Part shown: piece by piece, positions 48,686 to 59,410 of the stretch
How positions within the stretch are numbered: position 1 is the first letter of the stretch
Layout of the letters: every line of letters starts with the position of its first letter
DNA from: Gigaspora margarita
Taxonomy: Eukaryota > Glomeromycota > Glomeromycetes > Diversisporales > Gigasporaceae
Length of the DNA stretch: 64,000 nucleotides
Direction: 5' to 3'
Assembly (NCBI GenBank): GCA_009809945.1
Contig: WTPW01000991.1
Coordinates: 107,199-171,198 of the forward strand
Translations under genes and position numbers: made by a program
The notes under the pieces: model-generated
What the model saw: the letters and a program-made list of their open reading frames with translations, nothing else
Databases searched by the model: none
What the model was told of the DNA's origin: nothing

Positions 48686-48965
48686 CAGTGTTGTACATTT
48701 TGGCTGTCCATGGCCTTTTTTGGCTTGTTCATGTCCAAAATTGTCCAAATATCCAAGATTGTCCAAAGCTTGTCCAGGCCTTAATAATTAATAAATCTAT
48801 TTAAAAAATATATAACTATATATTTTTTTAGATGCTGAACACATTAGAGTTAAAATTAAAATAGGTTATCTTAATAAAATTTTAAGTAATTTTACTTTAT
48901 TTAATTGTCCAAAATTGTCCAAAATTGTCCAAATCATTGTCCAAAGCTGTCCTGTGACAACACTG
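48686..48965. mobile_element. hAT-like MITE, CAGTGTTG family, copy 1 (280 bp)
   Basis: Ends are CAGTGTTGTACA and GTGACAACACTG. Perfect 8-base duplications CCTTTACC lie at 48678-48685 and 48966-48973. Repeated TTGTCCAAA words fill both arms. A copy of exactly the same length is at 53055-53334. Non-coding. Inserted in the ORF2 region of LINE B between reverse transcriptase and RNase H. Confidence 0.92.
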
Positions 48966-51579
48966 CCTTTACCTTTTTCTATAATTAAGTTACCTCTCCA
49001 TACTTTGTCATGATTGTCTAGAGGATCAGTTACTCTAATATCTCTTGTAAAGCCTGCATACATTGAACCATTTCGGATGCTTAATTCGGTTAGCTCCTTA
49101 ACCAAACCCACACTATTGAGCCTTTTGAACAGATTTGTCACCTGCTTTGCAAAAAGAGCACCTGCTAATTCTTGCAGTTGAAAGTACCATCATGTATAAG
49201 CAAACCACTTGGTGCTGTTCATGCGATCCCCAACTTCCTTTTAAATAATCTCAGAATTGGCTGATACAAATCTTCTAACTCCTTTTCTGAAAAATTTGTG
49301 GCCTGGAGTATGTACTCTAATTTTGGGATCAGCACCTGATTATTTATATAAACCAGCTACTAACCATTATTTTCTTTTTTTCCAATGTATGCGCAAAGAG
49401 ACCAATTACTTTCCTAATCTTCTTTTAATAATTGGAAGTTCTTTCTTTGTGTGCAGATAAACTTCCAAAAATTTAATTTCAGACATATTCTCTTCTGCCT
49501 TTACTATAGCATCACCGAACTTGTCATTTCTATCCTTTTTAGTCTTTAGCGAATTTAAAACTGCTAACTTTAACTTCTTTCTATTAATTTCAATATCATT
49601 TATTCTAAAAAACTGGTTTGCCATCTTGATTATTTTTTCTATTTCATTTTTGGATCGAGCAATCCACGTTGTGTCATTCGCATATGCCAGAACAGATACT
49701 CTAATGTCCTTTCCTCTATCTATTTCAGACCACATGAATTTTGTGACTTTTGCTACATATCCTACTGAGAGGTCATTTTGAATTTGCCAGATCAGAGGGT
49801 CATAAAATATCCTCCAAATAAGTAGTGGCAAAACTTCACCTTGTTCAATTCCATCTACTACCACGAAGTCCTTCATCAGACCAAAGTGCGTTATCACCTT
49901 CACTTTTCTATTTTCAAAAATATTTATGATGAATCTAATAATGGTTGATAGGACTTGGATCCTCTCTAAAGATAACTTTAATATAATCAAGCTAACTGAA
50001 TCAAACACCTTTTCATGTCCTGGAAGAGCAGCCAAAGCTCTTGTTTTTTCTTGCTGCCTCCTCTATCAGCATGTTTAATAAATGAACTGGCTCTTCCGTC
50101 GAGTTTTCTGGGAGAGCTGTGAAGTTCATATCTCATAAAATGTCCTTTTTCTTAAGAATTTTTCCCAATCTCCTGTTCAGAACTCTAGTTATGCATTTTC
50201 TAAAAGTTTTCAAAAGCGCAATTAGTCTGGTTTTATTTAGGTCATAATTCTATGACTCGCCTTTGGGAATAGTGTAAATTTGGGATGTTTTCTATTTGTC
50301 TAGTACTTTGCTACTTCTTAAACACAGCTCTGCTAGATTTTTGAAAATTACTTGTACTTTGTAATTTGCTTGCCTAATCAAAGGATAAACTATACCTGAC
50401 ACCTCTGGCGCTGCATTGTTCTTCATTTCGCTTAACGTTAACTGCTATTCACTAACACTTAATGGTTCTGTAAGGTCCTTATACCAACTTTTCTTTATTC
50501 ACTCAATTGGTTGGTATACCCTTCTCCACTCCTCATTCATCTGATTTAACTTTGGTGATCTGCTCCGATACTGGTTTTGAAAAAACAAGCGGTTTCTCTC
50601 AAAATCTCTTCTTCTTCTATGATTAGTTTTTCTCACTATTCTCTGTACAGAGCAGTCTATCTATGCATACTTTGCTACACGACCTGTCGAGTATACTATT
50701 TTGCATTATTTTTTGTTCCTTATCTATTCTTTCATTTCTTTTCTGTATGAACTCCCTGATCTCCTTGTTTGTAATTTTACAGTTTTTCTCTACTATCTTG
50801 TTTTTTGGTATCTTCCACCAAGTTAGTGCTTCATCAATCCAATTTTCTACTGTATTACTCTGGACTGAACTAATCTGAGTTTCCACTAACTAATTTACTT
50901 GATTAATCAGTTTGTTCCATTTCCTTCAATCTGCTACTGATCTGCTATCTCAATTTTTCCTAATTGCGCTAATTAAAATGCTAAGTAATTTGATTGCCTT
51001 CAAATCTCTACATTCTTTTAGTTTTGGGTTCTGCTTTTCTAATTCATTTTTAATGATTTTAGAAGGCAATACCTTTTTTCCTACTTTGATTATTGCATCT
51101 TCTATTATTTACCATATTCGATTTAGCTCCTCCATTTTACTATACTGCATTATTACCTCTTCAGTCATTTCTTTCTTGCACAATTCTTTTGGGATCCTCG
51201 CTTTAAGGTTACTCCATAAAAGATTTTGATAATCCTCACAGTTTTCTTTGGATGCTTGGTCTAGACACCATTTAGTCCTATTTGATTTTTTCTCTACTTT
51301 CGAGGACTGGCTAAATGTACTTGTTGCTGAATTAGGTTCTTTTTGTTTTCTAAGAACTACCAGGGCTAAATCATGATTGCTTCCTGTAATGGAGTCCATT
51401 TTTTCTATACTTGCCGCAATGCACATTCTTCTTAATTTCGTATCTAGCTATATTTGGTCTATTCTGGTAAAAGTGTGACCAGTGTTAGAAATCTGTTTTG
51501 AAATTTATGTTCTCATGAGAACATAATTATTTAATTTAATGTTCTCAAAAATTTTTTTATGTTCTCAAATAAAAAAAAA

Positions 51580-51730
51580 ATTTTTTATCTCTCTCTCTCT
51601 TCTTCTCTCTCTCTTTTTCTTTCTCTCTTTCTCTCTCTCACTTTCTCTCTCCCTTTTTCTCTCTCTCTCTTTTTTATACTCACTTTCTCTTTTTGCAATT
51701 ATTTTCTTTTTCTCTTATTCTCTCTCTTAA
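51580..51730 (+). repeat. CT-rich microsatellite
   Basis: Long runs of CTCTCT and TTTCTC words give open frames of Ser/Leu/Phe repeats that are not genes. It lies within the left arm of the hAT-like element. Confidence 0.8.
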
Positions 51731-52560
51731 CTTATACTTTTAAACTTCTTTTATTTATTTTTCAATTTTCATTTTTAATTAATATATTTAAAAAATTATT
51801 AATGGTAAAATAATAAAGAATATAATTTATTTAACTAAAATTTATAAACAAAGCTAAATTATTTAAAAAAATAAAACTATAATTCATATTTTTTTTTTAA
51901 AAAAAAAAAAACAATTTAATATTTTAGGCTTTTATATAATTTGGAGATGTTATTGGTTTAATCCAACTTGTAAATTTAGTTTTTAAATAAGCCTTTGATG
52001 TTTCTTAAATATTTAAATAAATAAATAAATATAGTAAATATAATATATTATTCTTCTTCACTATAGTGAATTTATTGAATTTATAAATTCAAAAGATTTT
52101 TAATATAAAATTTAAAATATAGCACTAAAGTTTAAAATTATAATAACTAAAGATTTGCTAAGTAATTTTCTTGTAAAAAATTTATGTTATCATCTCCGAA
52201 AACTTATATTAAATATTGATTTAATTGGTATTCAATATAGTAATAGTATATGTACCAGTATATTAAAGTTTGTACAGTACTGGACAGCATAAGTCATCTG
52301 CTCTATTTATATAGTAGTACAAATTTTTGATACTTAAATAATCAATTCAGATTGGCTAATTTTGATGCAATTGATCTAATTGGTCAATTAAATATATATT
52401 TTTTTCTTTTTGTTGTTTATATTAAATGCCAATTTTTAAAATTATTACAAACTTTAACTTTAATAACTTCTTTAAAACAAAATGTAATAAAAATCCTTTG
52501 ACAGAAATGTAGGTTAGCAAAAAAATCTATCAATTTGTCAAAGGTTTTTTAATTTAACTT

Positions 52561-53358
52561 GTTTTTTTTTGCCCTCCTTGCCGTATATTTTACTACAGCC
52601 TTTTCCTCGTCCATTACATATATGCCTCACATGACCTTAACCATACTCAGAGTCAGGGCGTAACCTAAACCCCTATGCTTTTATATAATGTCCTGGGTCC
52701 CTAAATCCCACAGTGTTTTAGTTCCGAGTGGTGCAGTTTTTCTATACGACGCCCTCCGACAGCATTACCTGCCCAAAGTTGAGGGTCACCGACTATGTTC
52801 GACTTCCAATTGGAAAATAGAACTTACTCCATTTTTTATTATGGGCACCATTGGTAATAACGTCCTGCCTTATCGGGATGCAGCGCTACAAGTTCGTGTA
52901 GCATCATGGAAACTCCAGACTTGGACCTCACATTACGTCTTGTGACTTCAGTTATTTCCTAATCGGGGTTCTGACTATCAAATCCAAATTACCACTTAGC
53001 GGTAATTGAACTAGCAACCTTGCGATTGGAGACCTCAGAGCATACCCGCTATGCCAGTGTTGTACATTTTGGCTGTCCACAGCCTTTTTTGGCTTGTCCA
53101 CGTCCAAAATTGTCCAAACGTCCAAGATTGTCCAAAGCTTGTCCAGGATTTAATAATTAATAAATCTATCTAAAAAATATATAACTATATATTTTTTTAG
53201 GTGCTGAACACATTCCAGTTAAAATTAAAATAGGTTATCTTAATAAAATTTTAAGTAATTTTACTTTATTTAATTGTTCAAAATTGTCCAAAATTGTCCA
53301 AATCATTGTCCAAAGCTGTTCCATGACAACACTGTGCTATGTTATCGACCCTAAGGTC
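52561..53358 (-). mobile_element. tRNA-derived SINE inside the hAT-like element
   Basis: On the minus strand the head (right end) has an A-box-like TAACATAGCGGG, matching 11 of 12 bases of TRGCNNAGYNGG once the inserted MITE is ignored. A B-box-like AGTTCAATTACC follows about 40 bases on. The tail is an A run on the minus strand, seen as GTTTTTTTTT at 52561-52570. Target duplication AATTTAACTT lies at 52551-52560 and 53359-53368. About 518 bases without the MITE at 53055-53334. The body is much less AT-rich than its host and non-coding. Confidence 0.82.
53055..53334. mobile_element. hAT-like MITE, CAGTGTTG family, copy 2 (280 bp)
   Basis: The same 280-base element as at 48686-48965, in the same orientation. 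Flanks are CGCTATGC (53047-53054) and TGCTATGT (53335-53342), an 8-base duplication with two C/T differences. It splits the A-box of the SINE, so that SINE copy can no longer be transcribed from its internal promoter. Confidence 0.88.
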
Positions 53359-53993
53359 AATTTAACTTTTTTTAGAAAAGTTATAATGATTTAAAGTTTT
53401 ATTGATAAAAGTGAATACATTTTGCTATCCATTACTGTAGAATAATGTAGCTATGCAACTATATTATACCAAAACTGGAAATAGATAACCCAATAATTTA
53501 TATTATTTAAAATCTTTCTGTAATTCAAAAACACTAAATTGTCTTCTATTTCAACAACTAACAATTAAATATTTATGAACTTAATTATTTAAACTACTAT
53601 ATTAATAAAATAATTTTTTATTATTTTATATATTTACATAGAGAACATATTTTTCAAACTTAATGTTCTCAAAAAAAATTTAATAGAGAATATCTTAAAT
53701 TTTGCAAATGTTCTCAAATTAAATGTGATGTTCTCATAAGAACATGAGAACATAAAATTTCCAACACTGAGTGTGACCATTGTTCCACATATATTCTTTT
53801 TTCCCTGGGTTTAACTCTCTATAAATATCTTTAAAGTCCCTTTCTTTGAGCCAGTGGAAGAGCTCGAAGTTTTTTGTCAATTTGGCACTAGGCCATCTAT
53901 CTATGTCAGGATCTACTATATGGTTAAGGTCTCCATGTGAAAAGAGTTGCTATGTTTTTTAATTCTATTCTGAATTGTATTAATTGATGATCC

Positions 53994-54527
53994 GCTACAA
54001 ATCGATAGTGTGATCATAGTGTAACGTGATGCAAATTACTATGTAAATCCTATAATATAGGAATATTTTTGGCGACCTAAGAAAAACTTAGAAAACTTTT
54101 TTTCTTACTAAGTTAATAAGTCATGTCTACTAAGTGAAAATTGTAGAGCTCATCGAGACGAGTCTAATGGTAGTTAGATCATCCAAATCGGACCAGTAGT
54201 TGATGAGATATCTTCAAAAAATGATTGGTCGACTATATAAAATTTTATGTAAACAAAACCTATTGTTTACATATAGTCAGCCAATCATTTTTTGAAGGTA
54301 TCTCATCATATAATGGTCCGATTTCAATGATCTAACTACCATTAGACTTTTCTCGAGTGCTCTACAATTTTCACTTAGTAGACATGACTCATTGACTTGG
54401 TAAAAAAAAGGGTTACTTTGGATGGGCAAAAAAATTCCTATATTTTAGGATTTATATATCAACAAATAGTAAGGATCTGCATCACGTTACACTATGATCA
54501 CACTATCAATTTGTGGTGGATCATCAA
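53994..54527. mobile_element. Inverted-repeat element flanked by TTAA (534 bp)
   Basis: Arms begin TTGATGATCCGCTACAAATC and the inverse of TTGATGATCCACCACAAATT, and stay similar for most of the length, with further pairs such as TCATGTCTACTAAGTGAAAA. TTAA lies at 53990-53993 and 54528-54531. A TA duplication with slightly longer arms fits as well. Excision in silico rejoins the LINE endonuclease frame (VKIII before, NTIQNRI after). Non-coding. The foldback would form a long hairpin. Confidence 0.82.
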
Positions 54528-55259
54528 TTAATAATAATTTTAACTGCGTCTTTCTTGACTTGGGGAATATACGTATTTATAATCATTAAACTGCATTTTT
54601 TGAAATATAAATATACTACTAGCAAGTACTCATTAATATGTTCAATTTTGCCAACATGTTTTTCTATAGTTGATCTTATTAGGAAGCCCATTCCTGAACC
54701 TTTGTTCTTCTTTTTTGCTGACCCAGACCAAAAACCTTTATAAGTTGACATGTTCTTAAATATACCTCTGGCTTTCCATTTGCTGATGTTTGTTTTCAAG
54801 ATTCCAATTATGACCACTTTCTCTACCGAAGCCCAATTTGCTAAATTTTCTATTTTATATTTATGTATTTTTAATCTATTAATATTATGTGTTGCAACTC
54901 TTAAAACCCTTCTCTCCTATTATCCAAACTTGAGTCCCTTGTTTTTCCCCTAAGCTCTACATTTATCCCTTTTTCCAAATTTTGCTCTACAGACCTGGCA
55001 CCTTTTTGGGCTATAGCTTCCTTTCTCTAGGAAACTGGCCCTTTCATATTTGTAACTGGTGCGCCTGTTAGAAGCAGTCTGAGGCTTCTGCCTCAGAATA
55101 TCTTTTTTTGATTCTTGTCAATCTTTCCAAGATTTCCTTTAACATATCTGTGTTCGGTTTCACTTCAGTTTCATAATAACTTGCACCTGATTCTTCCTGG
55201 TGTGGTACCAAGCTTGAGCTGGCTTTTACATCTAAGTACTAATTTTTTTTATTGTATGT

Positions 55260-56522
55260 CTAATTGATATTGCTCTTATCCTTTAATATTTTATTAACTC
55301 TAGGCCATTTTAAGCTGTAGTCTTTTCTGTTATCATATTTTGACAAGCTTCTTTCTCGTTTGACTTTCTCTTTTAATGAATGGTCGTGTGGTAAACTGCC
55401 GTTGGCCCATTCCATTTTGCTGATATAGTTGTAGACGGAGCTTCTTAGAGCTTTGTCCTTGTCAACTTGTGATTCGAAATAAACTGTTGCTAAGCCTCTT
55501 TGGTTATGGTTTCTATTTGACAAAATATATACTGATTTTGCTTTTATGATCCTTAGTTGTCTAAGTAATGCCACCTCAATTGCAGTATGGGGGACCTTTT
55601 TGATAATTGCTTTAAATCTTCTTCTAATTGCTAGGGTTTCAAAATCAAATTTTCTAGAAGTCACACGAGATAATTTCTCTGCCTCCAAATGAACTGACCA
55701 AATATTTTTAATATTGTTCTTTCTTTCCTCATTCCGCAATTCTAATTCAACTAATAGAGCCTTGGTCCTACCATACAATCTACTTTCTCTAATTAATGCT
55801 TTACTAAAATAACTTAGACTTCTTTTAATTTGGGCTGCCCTTGTGTTTAGCGGAATGTCCTATAGGGTTAATACTAATTTAGGTTTCTTGTTATATTCAT
55901 TGAGCCCATTGGTTTTTATATATGGATTTTGATTAACCTGTTGGTTGTTGTTTAATGGTATTTCCTTGTGCGTTGTACTAGTTATGTATTCTACTTTCTG
56001 AAGTTTCTTGTCCTCTGAGATATCTTTTTCTGTTAATATCAATTCACCAGAGTGTTTGCCTTTAATGTCCTCTAAATGCCTTCTTTTGTCTTCTAATTGT
56101 GGTTCCTCCTTGGTTCTTATCCGTTTTTCATTAAGTGTAAATAAAGTAGAATCATCTTTTTTTATATGCACTTTCTTTTCTTCAATACCATAATCTGTAA
56201 TACCGCACTCTGCTAAAAGCAGCATCTTCTTATCCAATTTTGCATTACTGTTAGGTAATATATTTTCTTTATCCTTAGACTCATCAAAAAATGTGTTTTT
56301 TTCTAACATAACTTCTTGCTTACGCACTTTTTTCGATTTGATCCAATTATGAAACTCTAGTAATTTCCTTATTAAGCATACGACTCCTTGTTCTTCAAGG
56401 CCTAACCATCTAGCTATTTTTATATCTTTGGATAGCATTTTCTTTTCTATATCTCTGCATAACACTTGTACATCTATTTGTTCTTTCCTGTATAAATGCT
56501 TATATTTCATAAATCTCTCCAT
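55260..56522 (-). pseudogene. LINE copy B ORF1: RRM-like nucleic-acid-binding protein
   Basis: Two blocks on the minus strand. The first (56522-55860, 220 residues) begins MERFMKYKHLYRKEQIDVQV and is charged, Lys/Glu/Asn-rich. The second (55778-55260, 172 residues) has the RRM-like segment seen in copy A: FKAIIKKVPHTAIEVALLRQ, then KSVYILSNRNHNQRGLATVY and KVKRERSL. Between them are stops in the 55780-55860 interval. In copy B the Trp of the MEWANG motif is kept, which shows that the stop in copy A is a mutation. Expected role: coating the LINE RNA. The ATG at 56520-56522 is the first in frame after a non-coding leader. Confidence 0.72.
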
Positions 56523-56976
56523 TGATAATGCGTTATTATTCAGTTTAATATTGGTTAATTATCTTACTAATTCTATGAAATTCTTACAATCAGTGTTTTG
56601 TTTGTCGATTGTCTACTAGTTATTGTTCTGCCTAAATAGGTTTATTGAATTCCTTATTTGTGTTGTTGATTACTAATTGTTGTTGTACTTTGTTTACTTG
56701 TTGTTACATGTTTGTATAACCTGTAATGATCTACATTACAGGGTCAAGCTTGATCCCCAAAAGTTAGCCATTTCAACAAAAATTTCTTTCTTTTCTTCTC
56801 AAGTGTTGCAATATTTGCTAAATAGCAAATAATAGTATTAATAAACTAAAGTTTATTTTTAGTTTGGGTTGTTATTTCCTAGTGGCCTAGAGCCTGTTTG
56901 CTATCAACTATGTTGTCAAAATATTGTATTTTGTTTCTTTCCAAAAATGGATTCAGGATCAGTGGAGAGAGTTGTG
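56523..56976 (-). other. 5' untranslated region of LINE copy B
   Basis: From the target-duplication boundary at 56976 to the ORF1 ATG. It shows no open frame and holds several GTTGTT and AACAAC words. It is unlike the sequence upstream of copy A, so the two copies may belong to subfamilies with different promoters. Confidence 0.55.
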
Positions 56977-57049
56977 TTATATTGTCTGACAAATATTAAT
57001 ACAATATTTTAATAATAAATTAATTTTCAGAAAAACATTTAAAATATCG

Positions 57050-57366
57050 GTATTGTATTGTGCAAATAGATGAAAATTTTTATTAAATAGCCGATATAAT
57101 ATTGGCTTATGATATATCAAGTCGTTAATTTATTTTTAATATATCTTAAAGATATCTGTCTATTATCTTATATAAATCTTCTTACAGATATTTGGATATT
57201 GCTTTTATACACCAGGCCGATATGTAATATAACTCTCTAAAATCTTTAGCATATCACCTTTTTTTATACCTTATCAATCAGCTTATATCCAATAGCATGT
57301 CAGCCTGCAATTGCCTAAGGTGATTATTATATGATATTTGGGTGATATTTTTGATTTTGACCCGTG
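57050..57366. repeat. Dispersed repeat R1, copy 2
   Basis: Same orientation and content as 12481-12790: AAATTTTTATTAAATAGC, TATCTGTCTATTATCTT, GATATTTGGATATTGCTTTT, ATATCACCTTTTTTTATA and GTGATATTTTTGATTT. Confidence 0.62.
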
Positions 57367-57373
57367 TTATTAA

Positions 57374-57516
57374 AATGCATCTAATAAAAAAAAGTCAATT
57401 CAATTCTAATTACTGGATCAAGAGTTATTTAACAAAATGTAGTTTTGTTATTTTTAGCAAATTGAGCCAAATTGGCCAAAGTCCAGTTATGACCAATATG
57501 AGATGTCCGGAGTCCT
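57374..57516. mobile_element. Right-half fragment of the AGGACCC-AGACATCT MITE
   Basis: Matches 24080-24221: GCATCTAATAAAAAAAAGTC, ATTCTAATTACTGGATCAAG, TTAGCAAATTGAGCC and AGTTATGACCAATATGAGAT, ending GTCCGGAGTCCT. The left half is missing. Confidence 0.68.
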
Positions 57517-57599
57517 ATTAAAATTTTGCCAATTTTGCACAAAATGAAAAGTAACTTTGCTAAAAATATATATTTTCAAATTTTAAAATAAGTAGCATA

Positions 57600-58025
57600 T
57601 GTAAAAACCTGCTATGAACAACTTTACTTTGGTGACTGAAGTAGGTTACTTTATAAGAAAAATGGGTTATCTATGTACTAAAGTTAAAATTTATTGTATT
57701 TCAATATAAAACTTTTACTTATTAGATAACTACTTTGGGCTTTTAAACAAAGTTGGTTCAGTGTTTTATTTTACTTGCAGTTGAGATCAAAACATGCTGC
57801 AGTAAATCACATAATTTTCTAGAAGGGGTCCCCTATCTATCATTTATTATGTCCTATATATATATAATATTGAAGTAAATTGATTTTTAGTTAATCATAG
57901 ATAGTTGCTACATAGTAAAGTCTAACTTTTATTATATCAATTGATAATTATCGATCAAGTAAACTTGTTTGAAAGACCAAAATGCACATACTCTGAAATT
58001 TTTATTAAAATTAATAAATTTTTTA
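57600..58025. repeat. Dispersed repeat R2, left copy (inverted relative at 62.2-63.0 kb)
   Basis: 57640-57800 matches the complement of about 62830-62990 (AAGAAAAATGGGTTATCT, AATATAAAACTTTTACTTAT, GAGATCAAAA). 57890-57990 shares ATAGTTGCTACATAGTAAAG and CAAGTAAACTTGTTT with 62240-62310 and, inverted, with 62520-62610. Non-coding. The ends were not defined. Confidence 0.5.
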
Positions 58026-58078
58026 TTATTTAACTTTTAATTTTTATATTTGTTAAATGCTATATATTGCTGAAAATA

Positions 58079-59410
58079 TGTTACTATTACAGTGTTATAG
58101 CTTTCTTGTATCAAATATAGCAAAGTAATAAGATCACCCAGTGCAGTAATATATTTATGAATATACATGGGGTGCAAGTAAAGTATTTTACTTTTACTTC
58201 ATAGGAGAAGGCAAACAGTTCATTATAAGAATAGTATATAATTTTATTAAATAATAATAAATAGTAATAAGCCTTGTCTATAGGAATTACCCTAAAGGAG
58301 CAATATTATACTTTATAATATAAAAGAAAAGGATAAAGATAATATTCTAGGCTAAGATTCTAGGTGAGAGTATGGAACTCTAACTTTTACAGGAAGTGAG
58401 AAATGCTTCCTTTTAGAACTTTTCAATCTAAGAGGTGTAACAACTCTATTGTTAATTTGTGCAGAGGTAGCTAGAGATAATTACTAAATTATTGTACAGA
58501 TAGTTAGAGGTATTTGTACAGAGGTAATTATAGATATTTGTTTAAAGATATCCAGAGATATTTGTATGGAGATAAGGGGAATTCATAAATTATGTTATGC
58601 TTGAGGGGGTCCCCAAAATATAATGATTTTCCAATATGTAGGGGGGGTCCCTCAACATAACGCAATTTTTTTATAAAAATTTGTCTAAAACTTGATCCAG
58701 TGGTCCAAATTGGAAGATTTTAATACCATTCGAATCATCCCGAGGAGAGGATTCGAATAGTGCCATTTGGACCACTGGGTCACATTTTATTAACGAAATA
58801 CTATTGGTTATTATGTTTTCTTATAAAATTACTATAAAATAATAGTATTTCATTAATAAAACGTGATCCAGTGATCCAAATGAAATAATTTGGTACCATT
58901 GGATTCGTCTCTTAGAGACAAATCGAATGGTACCAAAATCATCCAGATTGGATCACTAGGCCATAATATATTCAAGTTTTTGTAAAATTATATATATAAA
59001 CATACGGATTTTTGAAATTTTTTTTATATAGTAGAGGGGGGTCAAGAGCTACTATGTAGGAGTATATAACGTTATTTATGGATGCCTCCTAAATAGTGAT
59101 ATTTGTATGGATATATATAGAGATATTTGTACAGAGGTAGGTAGGGATATCTGTATTGAGGTAAGTAGAGGTATTGGTATAGAGATGGTTGGAGATAATT
59201 GTATAGAGATAGTTGGAGGTAATCACGTTGTGTCTTGTATTACCCAAGTTACTAGTTAGTGTAACCCTGTGTTACCTAGTATAACCTAGCCGCAGTATTT
59301 TAGCGCAATTACTGTGCCTCACTATTTAATTCAATAGAATCTTTTTTTATATTTATATAGTATATATATAATAATCCACTAATAAAATAAAACTAAATAT
59401 ATTATTGTTT
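58079..59410 (-). repeat. LTR (3' LTR on the minus strand) with an insertion
   Basis: Starts TGTTACTATTACAG on the + strand and shares long blocks with 61500-62080: CAAATATAGCAAAGTAATAA, TATTTTACTTTTACTTC, GCCTTGTCTATAGGAATTA, ATTCTAGGTGAGAGTATGG and repeats of AGATATTTGTACAGAGGTA. About 515 bases at 58574-59093 are absent from the other LTR. Confidence 0.65.
58574..59093. mobile_element. Inverted-repeat insertion in the LTR
   Basis: Absent from the sister LTR. Ends GGGGAATTCATAAATTATG and the inverse of GGAGGCATCCATAAATAAC are similar. Two internal foldbacks carry GATCCAGTGGTCCAAATTGG and GATCCAGTGATCCAAATGAA with their complements. G-run words GAGGGGGTCCCC and GTAGGGGGGGTCCC mark it as foreign. 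Target duplication not clear. Confidence 0.55.

Larger units (their letters stand above)
51480..53769. mobile_element. hAT-like element in LINE B (2.29 kb, CAGTGTT ends)
   Basis: Ends are CAGTGTTAGAAATC and the inverse of CAGTGTTGGAAATT, with a sub-terminal ATGTTCTCATGAGAAC motif in each arm. Perfect 8-base duplications AGTGTGAC lie at 51472-51479 and 53770-53777. Removing it restores the LINE endonuclease region. Inside are a CT microsatellite (51580-51730), AT-rich DNA and a SINE (52561-53358). No transposase frame is present, so it is non-autonomous. The CAGTGTT tip is shared with the 280-bp MITEs, suggesting the same or a related hAT transposase. Confidence 0.9.
46600..54915 (-). pseudogene. 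LINE copy B ORF2: endonuclease-reverse transcriptase-RNase H (interrupted)
   Basis: Endonuclease: starts LRVATHNINRLK near 54915. The catalytic-Glu motif reads GILKTNIS where copy A has GLNETNIS (Glu to Lys). GDLN lies near 53930 and GSNHDL near 51390. Then comes NSILDRSCSKVCIDRLL (50640-50700), matching copy A. Reverse transcriptase: motif A VFDSVS near 50000, motif B EQGEVLPLLIWRIFYDPLI near 49810, and motif C YAND at 49673-49684 instead of YADD. RNase H (about 47483-47890): FTDGSW, STRPELVAIL, MDSAAAINSI and VKAHKGD, with key acidic residues kept. A CCHC knuckle (CIMC...HLSSC) lies near 47030-47085. Frameshifts are frequent. Confidence 0.87.
46246..56976 (-). mobile_element. LINE retrotransposon, copy B (minus strand, about 7.6 kb plus insertions)
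   Basis: An imperfect 18-base target duplication (TTATATTRTCTGACAAAT) flanks the element at 46228-46245 and 56977-56994. On the minus strand it runs ORF1 (56522-55260), endonuclease (54915 onward), reverse transcriptase, RNase H, CCHC knuckle and a poly-A tail, seen here as a T run at 46246-46255. It is interrupted by a MITE (48686-48965), a hAT-like element (51480-53769) and an inverted-repeat element (53994-54527). Coding parts have stops, frameshifts and mutated catalytic residues, so it cannot move on its own. Confidence 0.9.

Noticed and set aside
51539-51813. Leu/Ser/Phe-rich open frames
   Set aside because: They coincide with a CT microsatellite inside a hAT-like element.
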